Shown here: piece after piece, positions 46,950-57,651 of the stretch
Numbering within the stretch: position 1 is the stretch's first letter
How the letters are laid out: the number at the start of each line of letters is the position of its first letter
From: Rhyacophila brunnea
Lineage: Eukaryota; Arthropoda; Insecta; Trichoptera; Rhyacophilidae
Length of the DNA: 64,000 bases
Direction of reading: 5' to 3'
Assembly: GCA_022495005.1 (NCBI GenBank)
Contig: JAGYXB010000654.1
Coordinates: 1-64,000, forward strand
Position numbers and translations under genes: made by a program
The notes under the pieces: model-generated
Seen by the model: only the letters and a program-made list of their open reading frames with translations
Database searches by the model: none
Told to the model about the DNA's origin: nothing

Positions 46950-48268
46950 TTAATGACGAACAAAAGAAATCTCCTCAAAATCTTCTTCTTCGTTATCCAC
47001 CATACTCAAGTCCATAATTACACTAGGGTGTATTGGTGGATAAGACGGTGGTTCCGTCGCAAACGCCTCGTCAACGGCAGCCACAACTAGAGCCCGGAAT
47101 CGTCGCCTTTGGTGTGGCAACATGGCTGCCATATCTGGTTGGAAGCTCACCAAAAAACTGGTATGTGCGTCCGTCGCCACCCTTTCTTGCCTTGAAGATT
47201 GACTCTCCATATATGCCAAAAAACCTTCGTCAACCCGTTGTGACAGCGTCAATGGCTTCCTCGGACGCTTGGCTGGGGGTGGTTGGCTTGCGCAGTCTGA
47301 TGTGCGCCTAATCACCCCAGGTGAAGCAGCCACGGATACAGGAGCCTCTGGGGCAGAAGAGCACGCCTCGTTCTCATCGCCAATCTCGACCAGAGGCTCT
47401 GCAGGTAGAGGCGGTAAGTTGCCGCACCCGGGTCGAGACTTCATAAAGGGCAGGACGAACTGCATGGCGTCCTGGAGATAATACCGTTTGGCCTTGCTCG
47501 TCCCACTCCCTGATGGAGGCTTTTTCATGTTGCGGGACAAGCAAGACCGCAAATTCCTCCATTTCTCCTTCGATTCTGAAACTGAAATATAAAGATATTA
47601 TATTTCAATATATTGCTCGAAACGTCAAGGGAAGGAGGAAGAATTTGTGGTGACAACCCAAAAATCTTATTACGATACAGTCTCAAATATTATGTAGGCA
47701 GGTACGTGTAGACTAGACCAATTTTACTTCATACTAGGTACCTAGGTACACTACACATATCTGCTAACTATTGTATATTAATAGTATATACGCTGAAAGG
47801 TTATAAAAGAAAAGAATAATGTAGATATAATAATATATGGTGTCACATTGTTATGAATCCAAGTACCTAATCTGCATTCACTTTCGAATATTATACACAC
47901 TACTAACTGGCTACATACTTGTGTATTCAAATTCCTTTAAACACGTGGGTAAAAATAGCGTGAATTATATCAAATTCCTTGAAACACGCGGGTACACTGA
48001 TTGCTGAAGACATGTTTGATAACCATAACGATAACGTACTATCTTTGCAATTATGGTCATAATATGTAAAATCATTTCACGCGGTCCCAACACAAAATAA
48101 GGTAGATAATTGGTTTGACTTACCGGTAATATTGAAACGATTAGCTATTTCGGTCCACGCCTTTTCGATCACATCCCTATTGGAGTGATCTCGCCGTTTA
48201 TAATCGTAAATACATTTATATTTTTCAATTTCTTGCACGAACGCGATGTTGTTTCTTTCGTCTGCCAT
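46950..48268 (-). CDS. MADF/Myb-like DNA-binding protein of the Harbinger element (two exons)
   Basis: The exons are 48268-48124 and 47581-46950 on the - strand (donor ACCG|GTAAGT, acceptor ATATTTCAG), giving 258 aa. The N-terminus is a MADF domain split by the intron: FVQEIEKYKCIYDYKRRDHS, VIEKAWTEIANRFNI, then SKEKWRNLRSCLSRNMKKPP and SGSGTSKAKRYYLQDAMQFV, with the spaced aromatic residues of Myb/SANT-like folds. The C-terminal half is Pro/Ser-rich with a basic KRPRKP patch (possible nuclear signal) and a BESS-like segment (LVSFQPDMAAMLPHQRRRFR), ending in an acidic tail. In PIF/Harbinger elements such a protein helps the transposase enter the nucleus and bind the ends. The start ATG gives MADERNNIAF; the frame is intact. 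Confidence 0.88.
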
Positions 48269-48874
48269 TTTTATCGAACGGGAAACGTCAAACTCGGCGA
48301 CAGTCTGGAGAGAAATGACCGATCCGCCAATTGTGCGCTTGCGCAGAGTCGACTTTTTTTAGATACGACATGCAGGCTGTAGCTAATTCGACATGTTGCA
48401 TCTTCAGATCGTCTCGCGTCACAGTTGCAACGGCCAATCTGCGAAGGTCCATTTGATAACGTTTGTTTCTTGGTTTACGATGACGTCACATCGACGAATT
48501 CGTCGTAAGACGCATGCGGCGAGTTCTGATGTGCGAGCCCTCTTAGTTTTATACCTCATGCTCACAATAATTGAGCTGACAGGGCTCTAACCTGGAGTCC
48601 CGGGCTCATGGGAGGCCCGGCATGGCGAGTCGACCGGATAAGTGAGATAAACACACATCACAAAATTTCCCTTATATTGAAAAAGGCGACTTTTTTGCGG
48701 CGCTATTTTCTTTCAATCATGGTTAAATTTTAAAATATATGGTTGTGTGATGCAATTTTTAATTATGTATCGTTACTCGATAATTCCATAATTCAAGTGG
48801 TTATAGGTATTAAAAATATAATAAACACCCTTAATTTTTATCGTGAACACCATTTGGAAAACGCTACTGTAGAG

Positions 48875-49303
48875 CAGGGGTAGTCAAACTTTTTATACCT
48901 ACCGCCCAATTTTGTATATCTGTTAGTAGTAAAATTTTGTAACCGCCCAGCAGGGTTCCATAGTAATGTTGATTTTTAAAGTAGGGAAGTAACTTAACTT
49001 TGAGTTACAGCACGACAAGTTAAATCATATAATAATAATTGCTTACCAAATAGGTACTTTATGTCAGACTTTCGCTTTTTTGCAGTTTTGCAAAGCAAGT
49101 TTTGCAGAATAAATCTTTATAAAACAACCTACTGTTTATCTTTTTTATTTATACTTTGCATACATAGAAGCATAAAGTCTGATGAAATTACATTTTAATT
49201 AATTAAATTATTAATTAGATCCTTGAGGCTGATGCCTCCACCGCCCACCATGAAAGCTGAAACGCCCACTAGTGGGCGGTAGAGACCAGGTTGACTACCC
49301 CTG
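48875..49303. mobile_element. 429-bp hAT-type MITE with a perfect 8-bp target duplication
   Basis: CAGGGGTAGTCAAACTTTTT and (complement of right end) CAGGGGTAGTCAACCTGGTC are the ends. CTGTAGAG flanks both sides (48867-48874 and 49304-49311). Inner ends share ACCGCCC/GGGCGGT. Confidence 0.88.
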
Positions 49304-49312
49304 CTGTAGAGC

Positions 49313-49500
49313 ATCACACTGCCTTTAACCTTAGCGATAGGTAGAGGGCCCCATCAACGATCTTAGCCTTGAGCCCCGCTTCAGGATGTGGGGGCCATAT
49401 CTATCATTTTCGCATATATACTTTTAGATATATCTCTTTTGTTTGTAATGCGGCGCACTCTGTTTGCAATGTACATTAATTAATGTACATTGCAATTTAT
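49313..49500 (+). repeat. dispersed repeat shared with 4670-4985
   Basis: CACTGCCTTTAACCTTAGCG and GAGCCCCGC match the complement of 4915-4985. It also contains a palindromic TGTACATTAATTAATGTACA near 49469. Confidence 0.4.
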
Positions 49501-49649
49501 GACATTGCATTTATAATTTATGACAAGTAAATGAAATTGGACGGCATCTCGTCTTTTCAATTCTAAACTATCCTAAACGCCAATTTTTCGAAATACGTTT
49601 TTTTTTACATCAATCGATTCTCTATGAAATTTCCAATATTTCTGTATAT

Positions 49650-49830
49650 ACCTAAATGCATAGGATTATTGAACATACATAATTTTGAAAAACACTTCTG
49701 AGAAAATATATTATAAACAATAGAAAAAATCTTTTTTAAAAACTTAAGACACCCGGCAGGAATCGAACCAGCATCTCTTGGGTTTACGCCCCGTGCGCAT
49801 TGTCTACTATGCCACTAGGTGACATACTAA
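49650..49830 (-). mobile_element. tRNA-derived SINE with family A tail
   Basis: On the - strand a clear tRNA-like head (GGCATAGTAGACAATGCGCA as box A region; GCTGGTTCGATTCCTGCCGG as box B) is followed by TTTTTCTATTGTTTATAATA and CTCAGAAGTGTTTTTCAAAA, the tail shared with 39835-40024 and 41560-41670. It lies 150 bp before the last Arp3 exon. Confidence 0.7.
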
Positions 49831-49986
49831 TTATGACAAATTTAACTATTGGCCCTTATAATAACTGATTATCAGCGATTATTACACATATTTCATACAA
49901 CACAAAATAATAATTTTATGCTCCGGGTTAAATTGAGTTAATCTAGCTTCACCATGTTATAATTTTCTTTTTTTCTTTTGTTTTAG

Positions 49987-50082
49987 GCGGAATTTCAAAC
50001 TGTTTGCCACACCAAAGAAGATTACATGGAAAATGGACCAAACATATTTCGCCACAATCCAGTGTTGCTTGTGAATTCTTAG
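49987..50082 (+). CDS. Arp3: Arp3-like last exon with stop codon
   Basis: It follows TTTTGTTTTAG in phase 0 and encodes [20 protein letters not shown], then [11 protein letters not shown] and TAG, matching TPEFYQVCHTK.DYEE.GPSICRHNPVFG of Arp3. The Tyr of EFYQV is absent, and the conserved C of ICRHNPVF is F. The stop is at the family position. Confidence 0.88.
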   Translation, partial: AEFQTVCHTKEDYMENGPNIFRHNPVLLVNS

Positions 50083-50962
50083 CTATTATGCTATTTAATT
50101 TAAGTGCCCTGGTAAAGCTGCGCATAGACACGTCATGCAAGGTTAGTGACTACAGTCAGTGATTCGATCAAAGGGTGCTCAACTAGTTTTTGCTCCTATT
50201 TTGTGTCTGTTCCCATTAGTGCAGTGATTAGCAATCTCTCTTTTCACGAGGACCAAATAAAACGAAAAACTTTTTGAAGAAATCTTTGCTGGAATGTTGA
50301 AAATCATACTGTCGGCACGTGTGCCCCACGGACCTCAAATTGCTTATCATTGCATTAGTGCTTCGACTTTCTTTCTATCACCATACTGAATTATCATCAT
50401 GGAGTGTCCTCAATATTTTACAACTTGAAGAAAAATTTTATATGAAAAACTTGTTTCTTATAAAGTGTATTATGTAAATCAACATGTTTTAATATTTAGG
50501 TTTATTATTACTGCTCAATATTGTTTGATTAGGATTTAAATATTTCAAGATTACATTTGTTATGTGAATATAAATGTCAAAACATTGAACAAATAATATC
50601 TATGTGAAACAAACGAAGGTGGTGGTATTTTAAATGGACTGTATGGTATGGTTGGACGGCAGTAATTATGGGGTTAATTCCAATGTCATCGACGTTGAAG
50701 TTTTGTAAATTGTCCTAATCTCACCACGTCCACTGATTTGAACAAGAATTGTTATATTGTGCATCGTGAAACTGAATTTTAATCACCATATTGGCTTTTA
50801 AGTCATTGCTTTTATTACTGCACTAAATTAATTCATGTTTACTTGTGAATGTTATTATCATACAATCGTGAATGTTAAAATAAAGTTCGGATTTAGGGAT
50901 TTGGTGCAAACAGAATGTACAATTTTAAAAATGAGACAAAAGGGCGTTACATCCTTTTAGAA
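50083..50962. other. downstream of the Arp3-like gene
   Basis: Probable 3-prime UTR and intergenic DNA. AATAAA-like words occur near 50875-50885 (AAAATAAAG). No further gene is recognised. Confidence 0.4.
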
Positions 50963-50970
50963 TAGTGTTG

Positions 50971-51208
50971 CAGCGGTGGAAATGAAGAATTTCACGAACC
51001 GGAGCGCTCGATGATTTTACGAAAATATTAACGTAGTTATCTAATTTTATGTGTAATTTCCAAAAAATGTGTGTTTGATTTTCTGTTATAATATGGTCTA
51101 TCTAGGTCAAACGGTCAAATTAATTTTTCCACGAGACGGAACGATAATTTTAGGGATTTTATAAACCAGTACGGCGCTCCAGTGCGCTCCGGTTCATTTC
51201 AATCCCTG
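50971..51208. mobile_element. 238-bp hAT-type MITE with a perfect 8-bp target duplication
   Basis: CAGCGGTGGAAATGAAGAAT and (complement of right end) CAGGGATTGAAATGAACCGG are the ends, sharing GAACCGGAGCGC further in. TAGTGTTG flanks both sides (50963-50970 and 51209-51216). Confidence 0.82.
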
Positions 51209-51216
51209 TAGTGTTG

Positions 51217-51974
51217 CCAACTCTGTAATTATCATAGTCACAATATCAATGAAATTATAGTATACTCATTATCAGAATCGTCTTTATTCATAGAGATGCT
51301 AGCCATTGTGAATTTAATGCCACCAGTTTGTTGATCCAAGAAACTTGATATCCTTATCTAGTCGGAAAATACTCGTTTGAGAATGTCAAAAGGAAAATAT
51401 TTATATACATTAAAATAAAGATGTCGACGAAATTTCTTCAGAACACGCTCTAAAACAAGCTTATAGGAAACCCCATAAGTTATACATTTATTATGCTCAT
51501 TAGTTGACCATTGTCCATCACGATCTTGTGCTAAAACATTTAGACAAGAGGCTGGTCTGCTACTACGTCAACTTTTTCCACAACGCTGGATGCGATAGGT
51601 GACTTGCTCGCAGTTGAATTTTTTATGTGTGTTCTCGTCTTCACTATTGATCTAGAACAGGCAAATTAAATGCCTAGTCGGTTGTCTCTATTAAGTCATT
51701 CCGAATGGTTATATTTTCATTTGGCTGCGTCGTGTTTATGGGTTGTCAATTATGGCATATATAATTTACTCTTTTCATTGTTCCACTCGCTATAATCATT
51801 GGCACGGCAGTCTTCATTATCTCCTTCAGGGGGACTTCCACCAATTATTGATATTTTTCCTACATCAAAAATAGGCGGATAGTTTATGTATGGTACGCCG
51901 TCACAAAGAACATAGGAATAGTGTGTACTGAGTTTGGAAATTCGTTTCCAGGGAACTCATTCTCAAAATCTACA
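51217..51974 (-). other. unassigned sequence with possible coding relic
   Basis: On the - strand short frames such as ASSVVEKVDVVADQPLV and VSYKLVLERVLKKFRRHLYF look protein-like, but they are interrupted by stops and match no family I can name. A dead element protein is possible. Confidence 0.25.
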
Positions 51975-51982
51975 TATTAGAG

Positions 51983-52881
51983 CATGGTTTCCCAAACTAT
52001 GTGTCGCAACCCACCAGTGGGTCGCGAGCGAATATTGAGTGGGCCCTCGCCACTGTATACATGAATTTAAAAAAATAGGAAGTGATAAATTTGATATTTC
52101 ATTGAGCTATTTATAATTCCTAAAAATTTAAATAAACTTAAGTTACTGAAAATATTGTGATAAAATAATAATAATTTGAATTGCCAATGCACTACAGATG
52201 TTTTGGGGAAGAGATGAAAAAGTTTGATTCGTTGCATTGGATTTGTAACCCATTTCAAGACGACTTACCAACTAGTATGTCAACAAAAGCAAGTGAAGAA
52301 CTCATTGATTTATCAGAAGATACGTCACTGAAAAATAGTTTTAATCGTAAACAGTTAACGAAATTCTGGCTCTCAGTTGCTGATAAGTATCCTTGCCTGT
52401 TCGATGAAGCTATGAAAGTCCTCCTCCTCTTTACTACCTCATATCTATGTGAGGTCGGATTTTCGGCTATGGTTAACATTAAAACTAAATACCGACATAA
52501 ATTGGATATATCAAACTCACTGCGATTAAAAGTAACTAAAGTTGAAGTTTATGCTAAAACTGTAATGAAGAAAAATAAGAAACAAATACATCCTTCCCAT
52601 TGAAATAACTTTGTAAAAAAACCTTGCAGGTGTAGGTATTTAAGTAATAATTTTTTTTATTTAAGTTGTGTTTCTTATTTCAACAGTCTTTCATTCATAT
52701 TGGTAACACATATAATAAATATTTTTTTTATTTCAATTAGAACAAATAAGACCGCATTAAGTAGTTCCACGACTCGCCACTAGGGAATCTGAGCATTACC
52801 AATATTTAGCTAAGAGGTGGGTCCCAAGATTGGAAATTTTTGTTAGATGGGTCGGAGCCCAGTCAACTTTGGGAACCACTG
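51983..52881 (+). mobile_element. hAT element (899 bp) with a perfect 8-bp target duplication
   Basis: CATGGTTTCCCAAACTATGT on the left and AACTTTGGGAACCACTG on the right are the terminal repeats. TATTAGAG is duplicated at 51975-51982 and 52882-52889. Inside are the subterminal GGGTCGCGAGCG and GATGGGTCGGAGC motifs and the 3-prime end of a transposase gene, so it is an internally deleted copy. Confidence 0.88.
52181..52603 (+). pseudogene. hAT transposase C-terminal fragment (ZBED5/FAM200-like)
   Basis: The 140-codon frame contains WICNPFQ, EELIDLSEDTSLKNSF, FWLSVADKYPCLFDEAMKVL and LLFTTSYLCEVGFSAMVNIK followed by TKYRHKLDISNSLRL. This is the C-terminal hAT dimerisation region as found in ZBED5-type proteins (FW.....YP.L...A...LL.F.T.YLCE.GFS....IK.K.R..L). 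The BED finger and catalytic core are missing through deletion. The frame is otherwise undamaged to its stop. Confidence 0.8.
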
Positions 52882-52889
52882 TATTAGAG

Positions 52890-53241
52890 GATTCAGGTCG
52901 GCTTCTGTACATGATTCTATTAATAAAAGCGTTAGAATAAAATAAGTAATTCGTTTCTCGCCATGCTTGTATACAAGCAGGAAACATAACGATGTTCAAA
53001 TTTATTTTTTATCATGTGCGTATAAATCAGGCGCGCTTGTTTTAATTTGACGTCTGAGACCGTGCGCCTTTTGCGCGGGATTTCTTTTTTCCGCGCAATT
53101 ATTTCGGCGGGCATTCCCGGCCGTCGCATGTTTCGCGAGATTTTACGAATTAAAAATGAATCAAGCAAATTCAACGAAATTTTATTTGCATTGCACTTAA
53201 GACCATGATATTATTCTATAATATTTTTTTTTAGCTACGAA
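52890..53241. other. unassigned sequence
   Basis: The GC-rich patch 53025-53145 contains GTGCGCCTTTTGCGCGGGAT and other CpG-containing words. No gene is recognised. Confidence 0.35.
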
Positions 53242-55285
53242 GGCTCTATGTTACGACCGTACTCCCTGGATAAACGTCAGATTTTTATATTCAATACTTG
53301 AAAGCATCTAAGCGAGATTTTTTGAGCATAGACAATCATCGAAAAAATCGCTATTATATGGCGAAAACGCTATTATAAGCGTAGACAATAAGTAAAAATA
53401 TAAAAATAATTTACAATGTAAGTATAAAATTCAAACATTTTAAATTAACAAAATTCGCCGTTTTCAAAAATCAGTATAGCATAATAGAGTTCGCCAATGC
53501 ATTTCATAAAATTTAAATAATTATAAAGTAACCTAAAACATTCGTGCACACACCAAAGCGAATTATTCGCCAATCAAGCTCGTATTGGCTTACGGGAAAG
53601 AGCACGCGACGTTCAGATTTCGGAAGGGAATTAAGTTATTATCTTACAAAGTTCAATATGGAGCGCTGCGATTGTTTGACGTTTCGGTATCGAGCATTCA
53701 AATAATATATCAATAATTTTATATTATCATTGATACAATTATTTGCTCTGACACTGCCATCCATTCGCATTTACCACGTCAAAATAACCCGAAAAAATCA
53801 CCCGCATCGATATGGAAGGTCCGGTCAAAAGAGTCTCAAATAATAGCCAAATATATGACAAATTGATGGCTTTCATTGTATATTTTGATCCCCTGCGTGA
53901 ATAAATGTCACGTTTGTTCATTAACAACAGGTAAGTAGAGAGCATTACAGCGGCATAGGCTTTTTTTGAGACTCTTTTGACCGGACCTTCCGTACCGATG
54001 GCGGGTGCTTTTTTTGGGATATTTTGACGGGGTATTTGGTGAATATTCGCGCTGGTTTGTGCGAGCCTTAACCTTCACATAAAAACGCTCTAAATAGATA
54101 AGTAGGTATGCGAAAATAAGGAACATTTTTCAAAATAACGTTATAGAAAACAATATTTGATATATAAAATTGAGCCGTGTTAACTAAACGACATTGTTAT
54201 AATTTCTTCACTGGCTTTTATTTACTCTTTGATTAGTGATTGTTTATATAAGATTGTAATATTAATATCCATAATCAGTATTCCGTATTAACGCATTACC
54301 GAGAAAATTAAGATTAAAAAAAATACGAGGTTAGTTTGGTATAATATTTAATATGAAAGATAACACGCTTCATGCATATTTATGATATGTATATTATGCC
54401 GAAAGGTAAGTTTTAAGTAGGAAAAGTGGCATTTTAATGAAAACCAGTGACGTTTAATTTCAATCAGTGTGAGCCGTTTTATCGAGGCTATTTGACCGGG
54501 CCATTTGTTTGTGGAAGCGAAATAATAAATATCATAAACTGGAGCCTGTTTTATTTATTATACATTTAATTAAATGAATATAAATTAAATACGGAATACT
54601 GACTATGGATAAATATTATTATCTTATAAAAACAATCACTAATCAAAGTGTAAATAAGAACAATTCAAGCCATTTTCACTCGTATTTCTTATTTTATTGA
54701 TTAAATTTGAGTCGAAATTATCTGAAATAATAACAATATCGTTTAGTTATGTAACACGGCAAAATTTTATACAAAAAATATTGTTATCTATAACGTTATT
54801 TTGAAAAATGTTCCTTATTTTCGCATACTTAAGCCTCAATTACATTGAGCTTCTTTACGAGTTGTTTGTTGGCGAATTTATAATCTGCCTGTAAATTCGC
54901 CAATAAACAGCTCGTAAAGAAGCTCAATGTAATTGAGGCTTTACCTACCTTTTCAGAGCGTTTTTAGACGAAGGTTTAAGCACGAGTGTCTTTGTGTCAA
55001 AGATTACTTTATAATTATTAAAATTTTATGAAATGCATTGGCGAACTCTAATATACTATACTGATTTTTGAAAACGGCGAATTTTATTAGGTAATTGAAA
55101 ATGTTTGAATTTTATTCGTTGTAAAAGATTTTTATATTTGTTCTTATTGTATACGCTTATAATAGCGCCTAAGCCATATAATAGCAATTTTTCCGATGAT
55201 TGTCTATGCTCAAAAAGTGACGCTTAGATGCTTTCAAGTATTGAAAATAGAAATCTGACGTTTATCCAGGGAGTACGGTCGTAAC
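53242..55285 (-). mobile_element. multi-hairpin foldback element, copy 2 (inverted)
   Basis: The same element as 16670-18724 in the opposite orientation: the left end is GGCTCTATGTTACGACCGTA, and the nested palindromes and the 72-codon mirror frame (54126-53908) are all present. The right end stops at GAGTACGGTCGTAAC, lacking the last eight bases, and abuts retroelement sequence. Confidence 0.8.
54832..54940. mobile_element. 109-bp MITE nested in foldback copy 2, TTA target duplication
   Basis: Hairpin with arms AGCCTCAATTACATTGAGCT, flanked by TTA at 54829-54831 and 54941-54943. It lies at the position equivalent to 17023-17134, so the insertion predates the spread of the foldback element. 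Confidence 0.78.
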
Positions 55286-57200
55286 CCTGTTCGCGCACTT
55301 ATTTCACAGTTTATGGATGACTATGATCTTGATGAATGATAATGATTTGTATGTATGATTGAACGAATATCTTTCAGATATGTTTTGAGTTACTCCTCAG
55401 TTTTCAATCAATTACTAGCCACGGTAAGCTGTCAGAAGCCAGCTCGCGTCGGCTGGTTGATCGTAACTGCTTGTCTCTTTGCAATTACGGTAGTCTTTTA
55501 CGCGTAATTGCTCTTGTGACAACACTACTGGATTAATGAGGTGGGTGGGGAACTAAGGATGGAAATGGGAATATAAATGGCCCAACCAATCGATTATTTA
55601 GACTCTCCAATCGTATAAAAATACTTTACAATTATAACGAGCTCTTCTCTCTTATCTTAGTGCCCGATTATATTATGTTTTATGTCCTTTGATAATACCT
55701 TCTCAAAGATATCTACAAGTCGCAGCTCTACTTTGTCGTTTAAATTTTCGGCAATTATACCGTTATGTATACAATATCTTTAACATTACATTCATTGCAG
55801 AGCATTCATTACATAATATTGGTGGCGCTTTTTTCAGTGAACTGTATAATTTCGAGGGATGATGAGGAGTCCGGATCTAGGGGTCGGGGCGATTTCACTG
55901 AATGCCAGACACTGACCTTTTTGATGATTGAGATGGTGGCTCTGTGGTCTGGTTTCACTTTCACTCGCGCGGTATTGTTTGTTTTGGGTCACATTGTTCG
56001 CGCCACTTAGTACACAGTTAATGGATTTTATTATTATCATTCTATTTGTTATCGTGATAGATTTTTGGCTTTTACCGCGTGCTCTTCTCCTTCTTTCCTC
56101 GATGTTTTGAGCTCATTGCAGAGGCCTTTCTCAAAAGTTAATGGTTGAGCTTTTGTGGGCTGTAATTTGGAAGGATGCTTGTGGATTCCGGATTTGGGGG
56201 AGGGGGGGGGGGAGAATTACAAGAGAATACCAGGCACTTACTTTTGATGTTGAAAGGGCTGGTGCGCCAAAACTGGGTTGGTGTTCACTCACTCACGCAC
56301 TAGTAAACGGACGATACACTTTTGGATGGATGATATAATTATGAGGTTGATCCATGTGAAGTAAGTTAGCACCATTTTCAATGTCAAACGTATGTTTTTC
56401 ATTTAATAAAAGGTTCGCAAATCTATATTTATTTTTCTTCTTGATTCTTATTTCGATCGATTTTCTAAGTGTTCTGTAATTCTAATATTTAGTTTTACCA
56501 ACGTACCTAAAATTGTGGGAAATTGTTACACTGTAATTTATAAATACCGAATTTATTTTTAATTTATATGGGGTCTTGATTGTTTATCAATAATCTGCCA
56601 AATGTGTTGTTACAATAAAATGCCGGTTTGACATTATTTTTCGAAAGATGTTTTTTACCGTTTTCACTGGTGGTGGCGCTTAAGCAAGTGAACTGTAATT
56701 AGAAGGATGGTGTGGAATCCGGATCTAGGGGTGGGGGCGATTTAAAAGAATGCCAAACACTGGCCTTTATTATGATTTATGATGACTCCGTGGTCTGGTT
56801 TCACTGTCACTCGCGCGGTATTGTTTGTTTTGGATCACCCGGTGCGCGGCACTTAACAGTACACAGTTTTTTGGATGATATGTTATATGAATGATGATGG
56901 CAGGTTGTATAAAGGATGATAGCCGGTATCACGACTCGCAAGGTATTCAGAAGTATCCGACGGTCCCACTATATCAAGCCGACTAACTACTTCTGAATCA
57001 GTCTCTATTATTGAGTCAATCACTAAGCGACGGAAGGCTATTAGAAACCTACACGAGTCCGCTGTGTCGATCTAACTCCTTTTGAGTCACGCTGTTGGTA
57101 AGAAGCGATGGTGAAGTATAACAACTTGCAACATGACCGCTTACTGGATGTCACCTGTATATAATAATTTAGATACCTATTTTATTTACTTTTTTATTAA
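55286..57200. repeat. three diverged repeat units beside a Penelope-like element
   Basis: Units near 55815-56010, 56150-56340 and 56670-56890 share GGATCTAGGGGT or GGATTTGGGGG, a GCCAGACACTGAC-like word, TGGTCTGGTTTCACT, CACTCGCGCGGTATTGTTTG and a CACAGTTTWTGGATGATAT end. A partial end of the same unit follows the foldback at 55286-55320. They may be the terminal repeats or 5-prime region of the Penelope-like element at 57225-57651. No gene is seen; a search for a hammerhead ribozyme core by eye was negative. Confidence 0.5.
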
Positions 57201-57224
57201 AAGACTCCTACATCCGTTGTTAGT

Positions 57225-57651
57225 AGCAAATTGTTTAAACGTTAGGAATTCGTTTTGAAATTTGTTTCATTCAAGGGAACAGTTACAAGTCTATGTATAT
57301 CCGAATGAAATGCGGCCAGTTTATGTGCAGGTGGATGATTCGAAGAAGTATGAATAATGCAATCCGAATATGCCGCCTTTCTATAAATGTTAAACTCATG
57401 CTTGTTCGTTTCTATATTAATATTGAGATCGAGAAAATTAATTTTCTTAACACCAACTTCTAACGTAAATTTAATATTGTCATCTAGAGAATTTAAGAAA
57501 TTATGGAATTTGGTCAGTTGTCTATCTGTACCATTAAAGAAACATAGTAATCATCCACATATCGAAACCAATATGTGATATCCCTGGTTTCAGTTTTGTT
57601 TTCAAATATAATAGATTTTAAAGGGTCCATATAGAACTCTGCTAGTACAGG
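57225..57651 (-). pseudogene. Penelope-like reverse transcriptase fragment
   Basis: The - strand starts PVLAEFYMDPLKSIIFENKT, reaches WFRYVDD (catalytic YVDD at 57562-57551), shifts frame by one base, and continues with INFLDLNINIE, FNIYRKAAYSDCIIHTSSNH and PPAHKLAAFHS. The order PxLAExYMD, WxRYVDD, INFLDL, IYRKxTxTD, HPxxHKxAAF is the signature of Penelope-like RTs. The N-terminal RT part and GIY-YIG nuclease are absent. The upstream end abuts LINE ORF1 sequence at 57651, a chimeric junction. Confidence 0.75.

Larger units (their letters stand above)
43899..48542 (+). mobile_element. complete PIF/Harbinger transposon (4644 bp)
   Basis: Terminal inverted repeats GCCGGCTCGCACATCACAAC and (right end complemented) GAGGGCTCGCACATCAGAAC are flanked by TTA at 43896-43898 and 48543-48545. 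It carries the two genes expected of the superfamily in convergent orientation: a DDE transposase (44098-45557, +) and a MADF/Myb-like DNA-binding protein (48268-46950, -). Both reading frames are open with plausible introns, so the element may be or recently have been active. It lies in the last Arp3 intron. Confidence 0.9.
16053..50082 (+). pseudogene. Arp3: Arp3-like gene, broken by a missing exon and a frame disruption
   Basis: Actin-related protein 3 is a subunit of the Arp2/3 complex that nucleates branched actin filaments in the cytoplasm. Eight coding blocks in order match the family: the N-terminal phosphate-loop region (DLGSGYTKLGFAG), the [12 protein letters not shown] block, a diverged VIGSC...FIQ block, YSYICPDI...SIDVGYERFLG, FFDPEF...[24 protein letters not shown]...WFGGSMLAS and the C-terminal FRHNPV. 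Against function: the roughly 53-codon segment expected between ENRAYMA and ADGYVIGS, including the DSGDG-type nucleotide loop, was not found; joining exon 3 directly to the next exon gives an immediate TGA; and exon 29602-29728 has a frame change. Splice borders and later exons are intact, so decay is recent or partial. Alternatives are an assembly error or a fast-evolving paralogue. Confidence 0.85.

Noticed and set aside
47033..47481. + strand ORFs over the MADF gene
   Set aside because: They are antisense shadows of a well-supported two-exon - strand gene.
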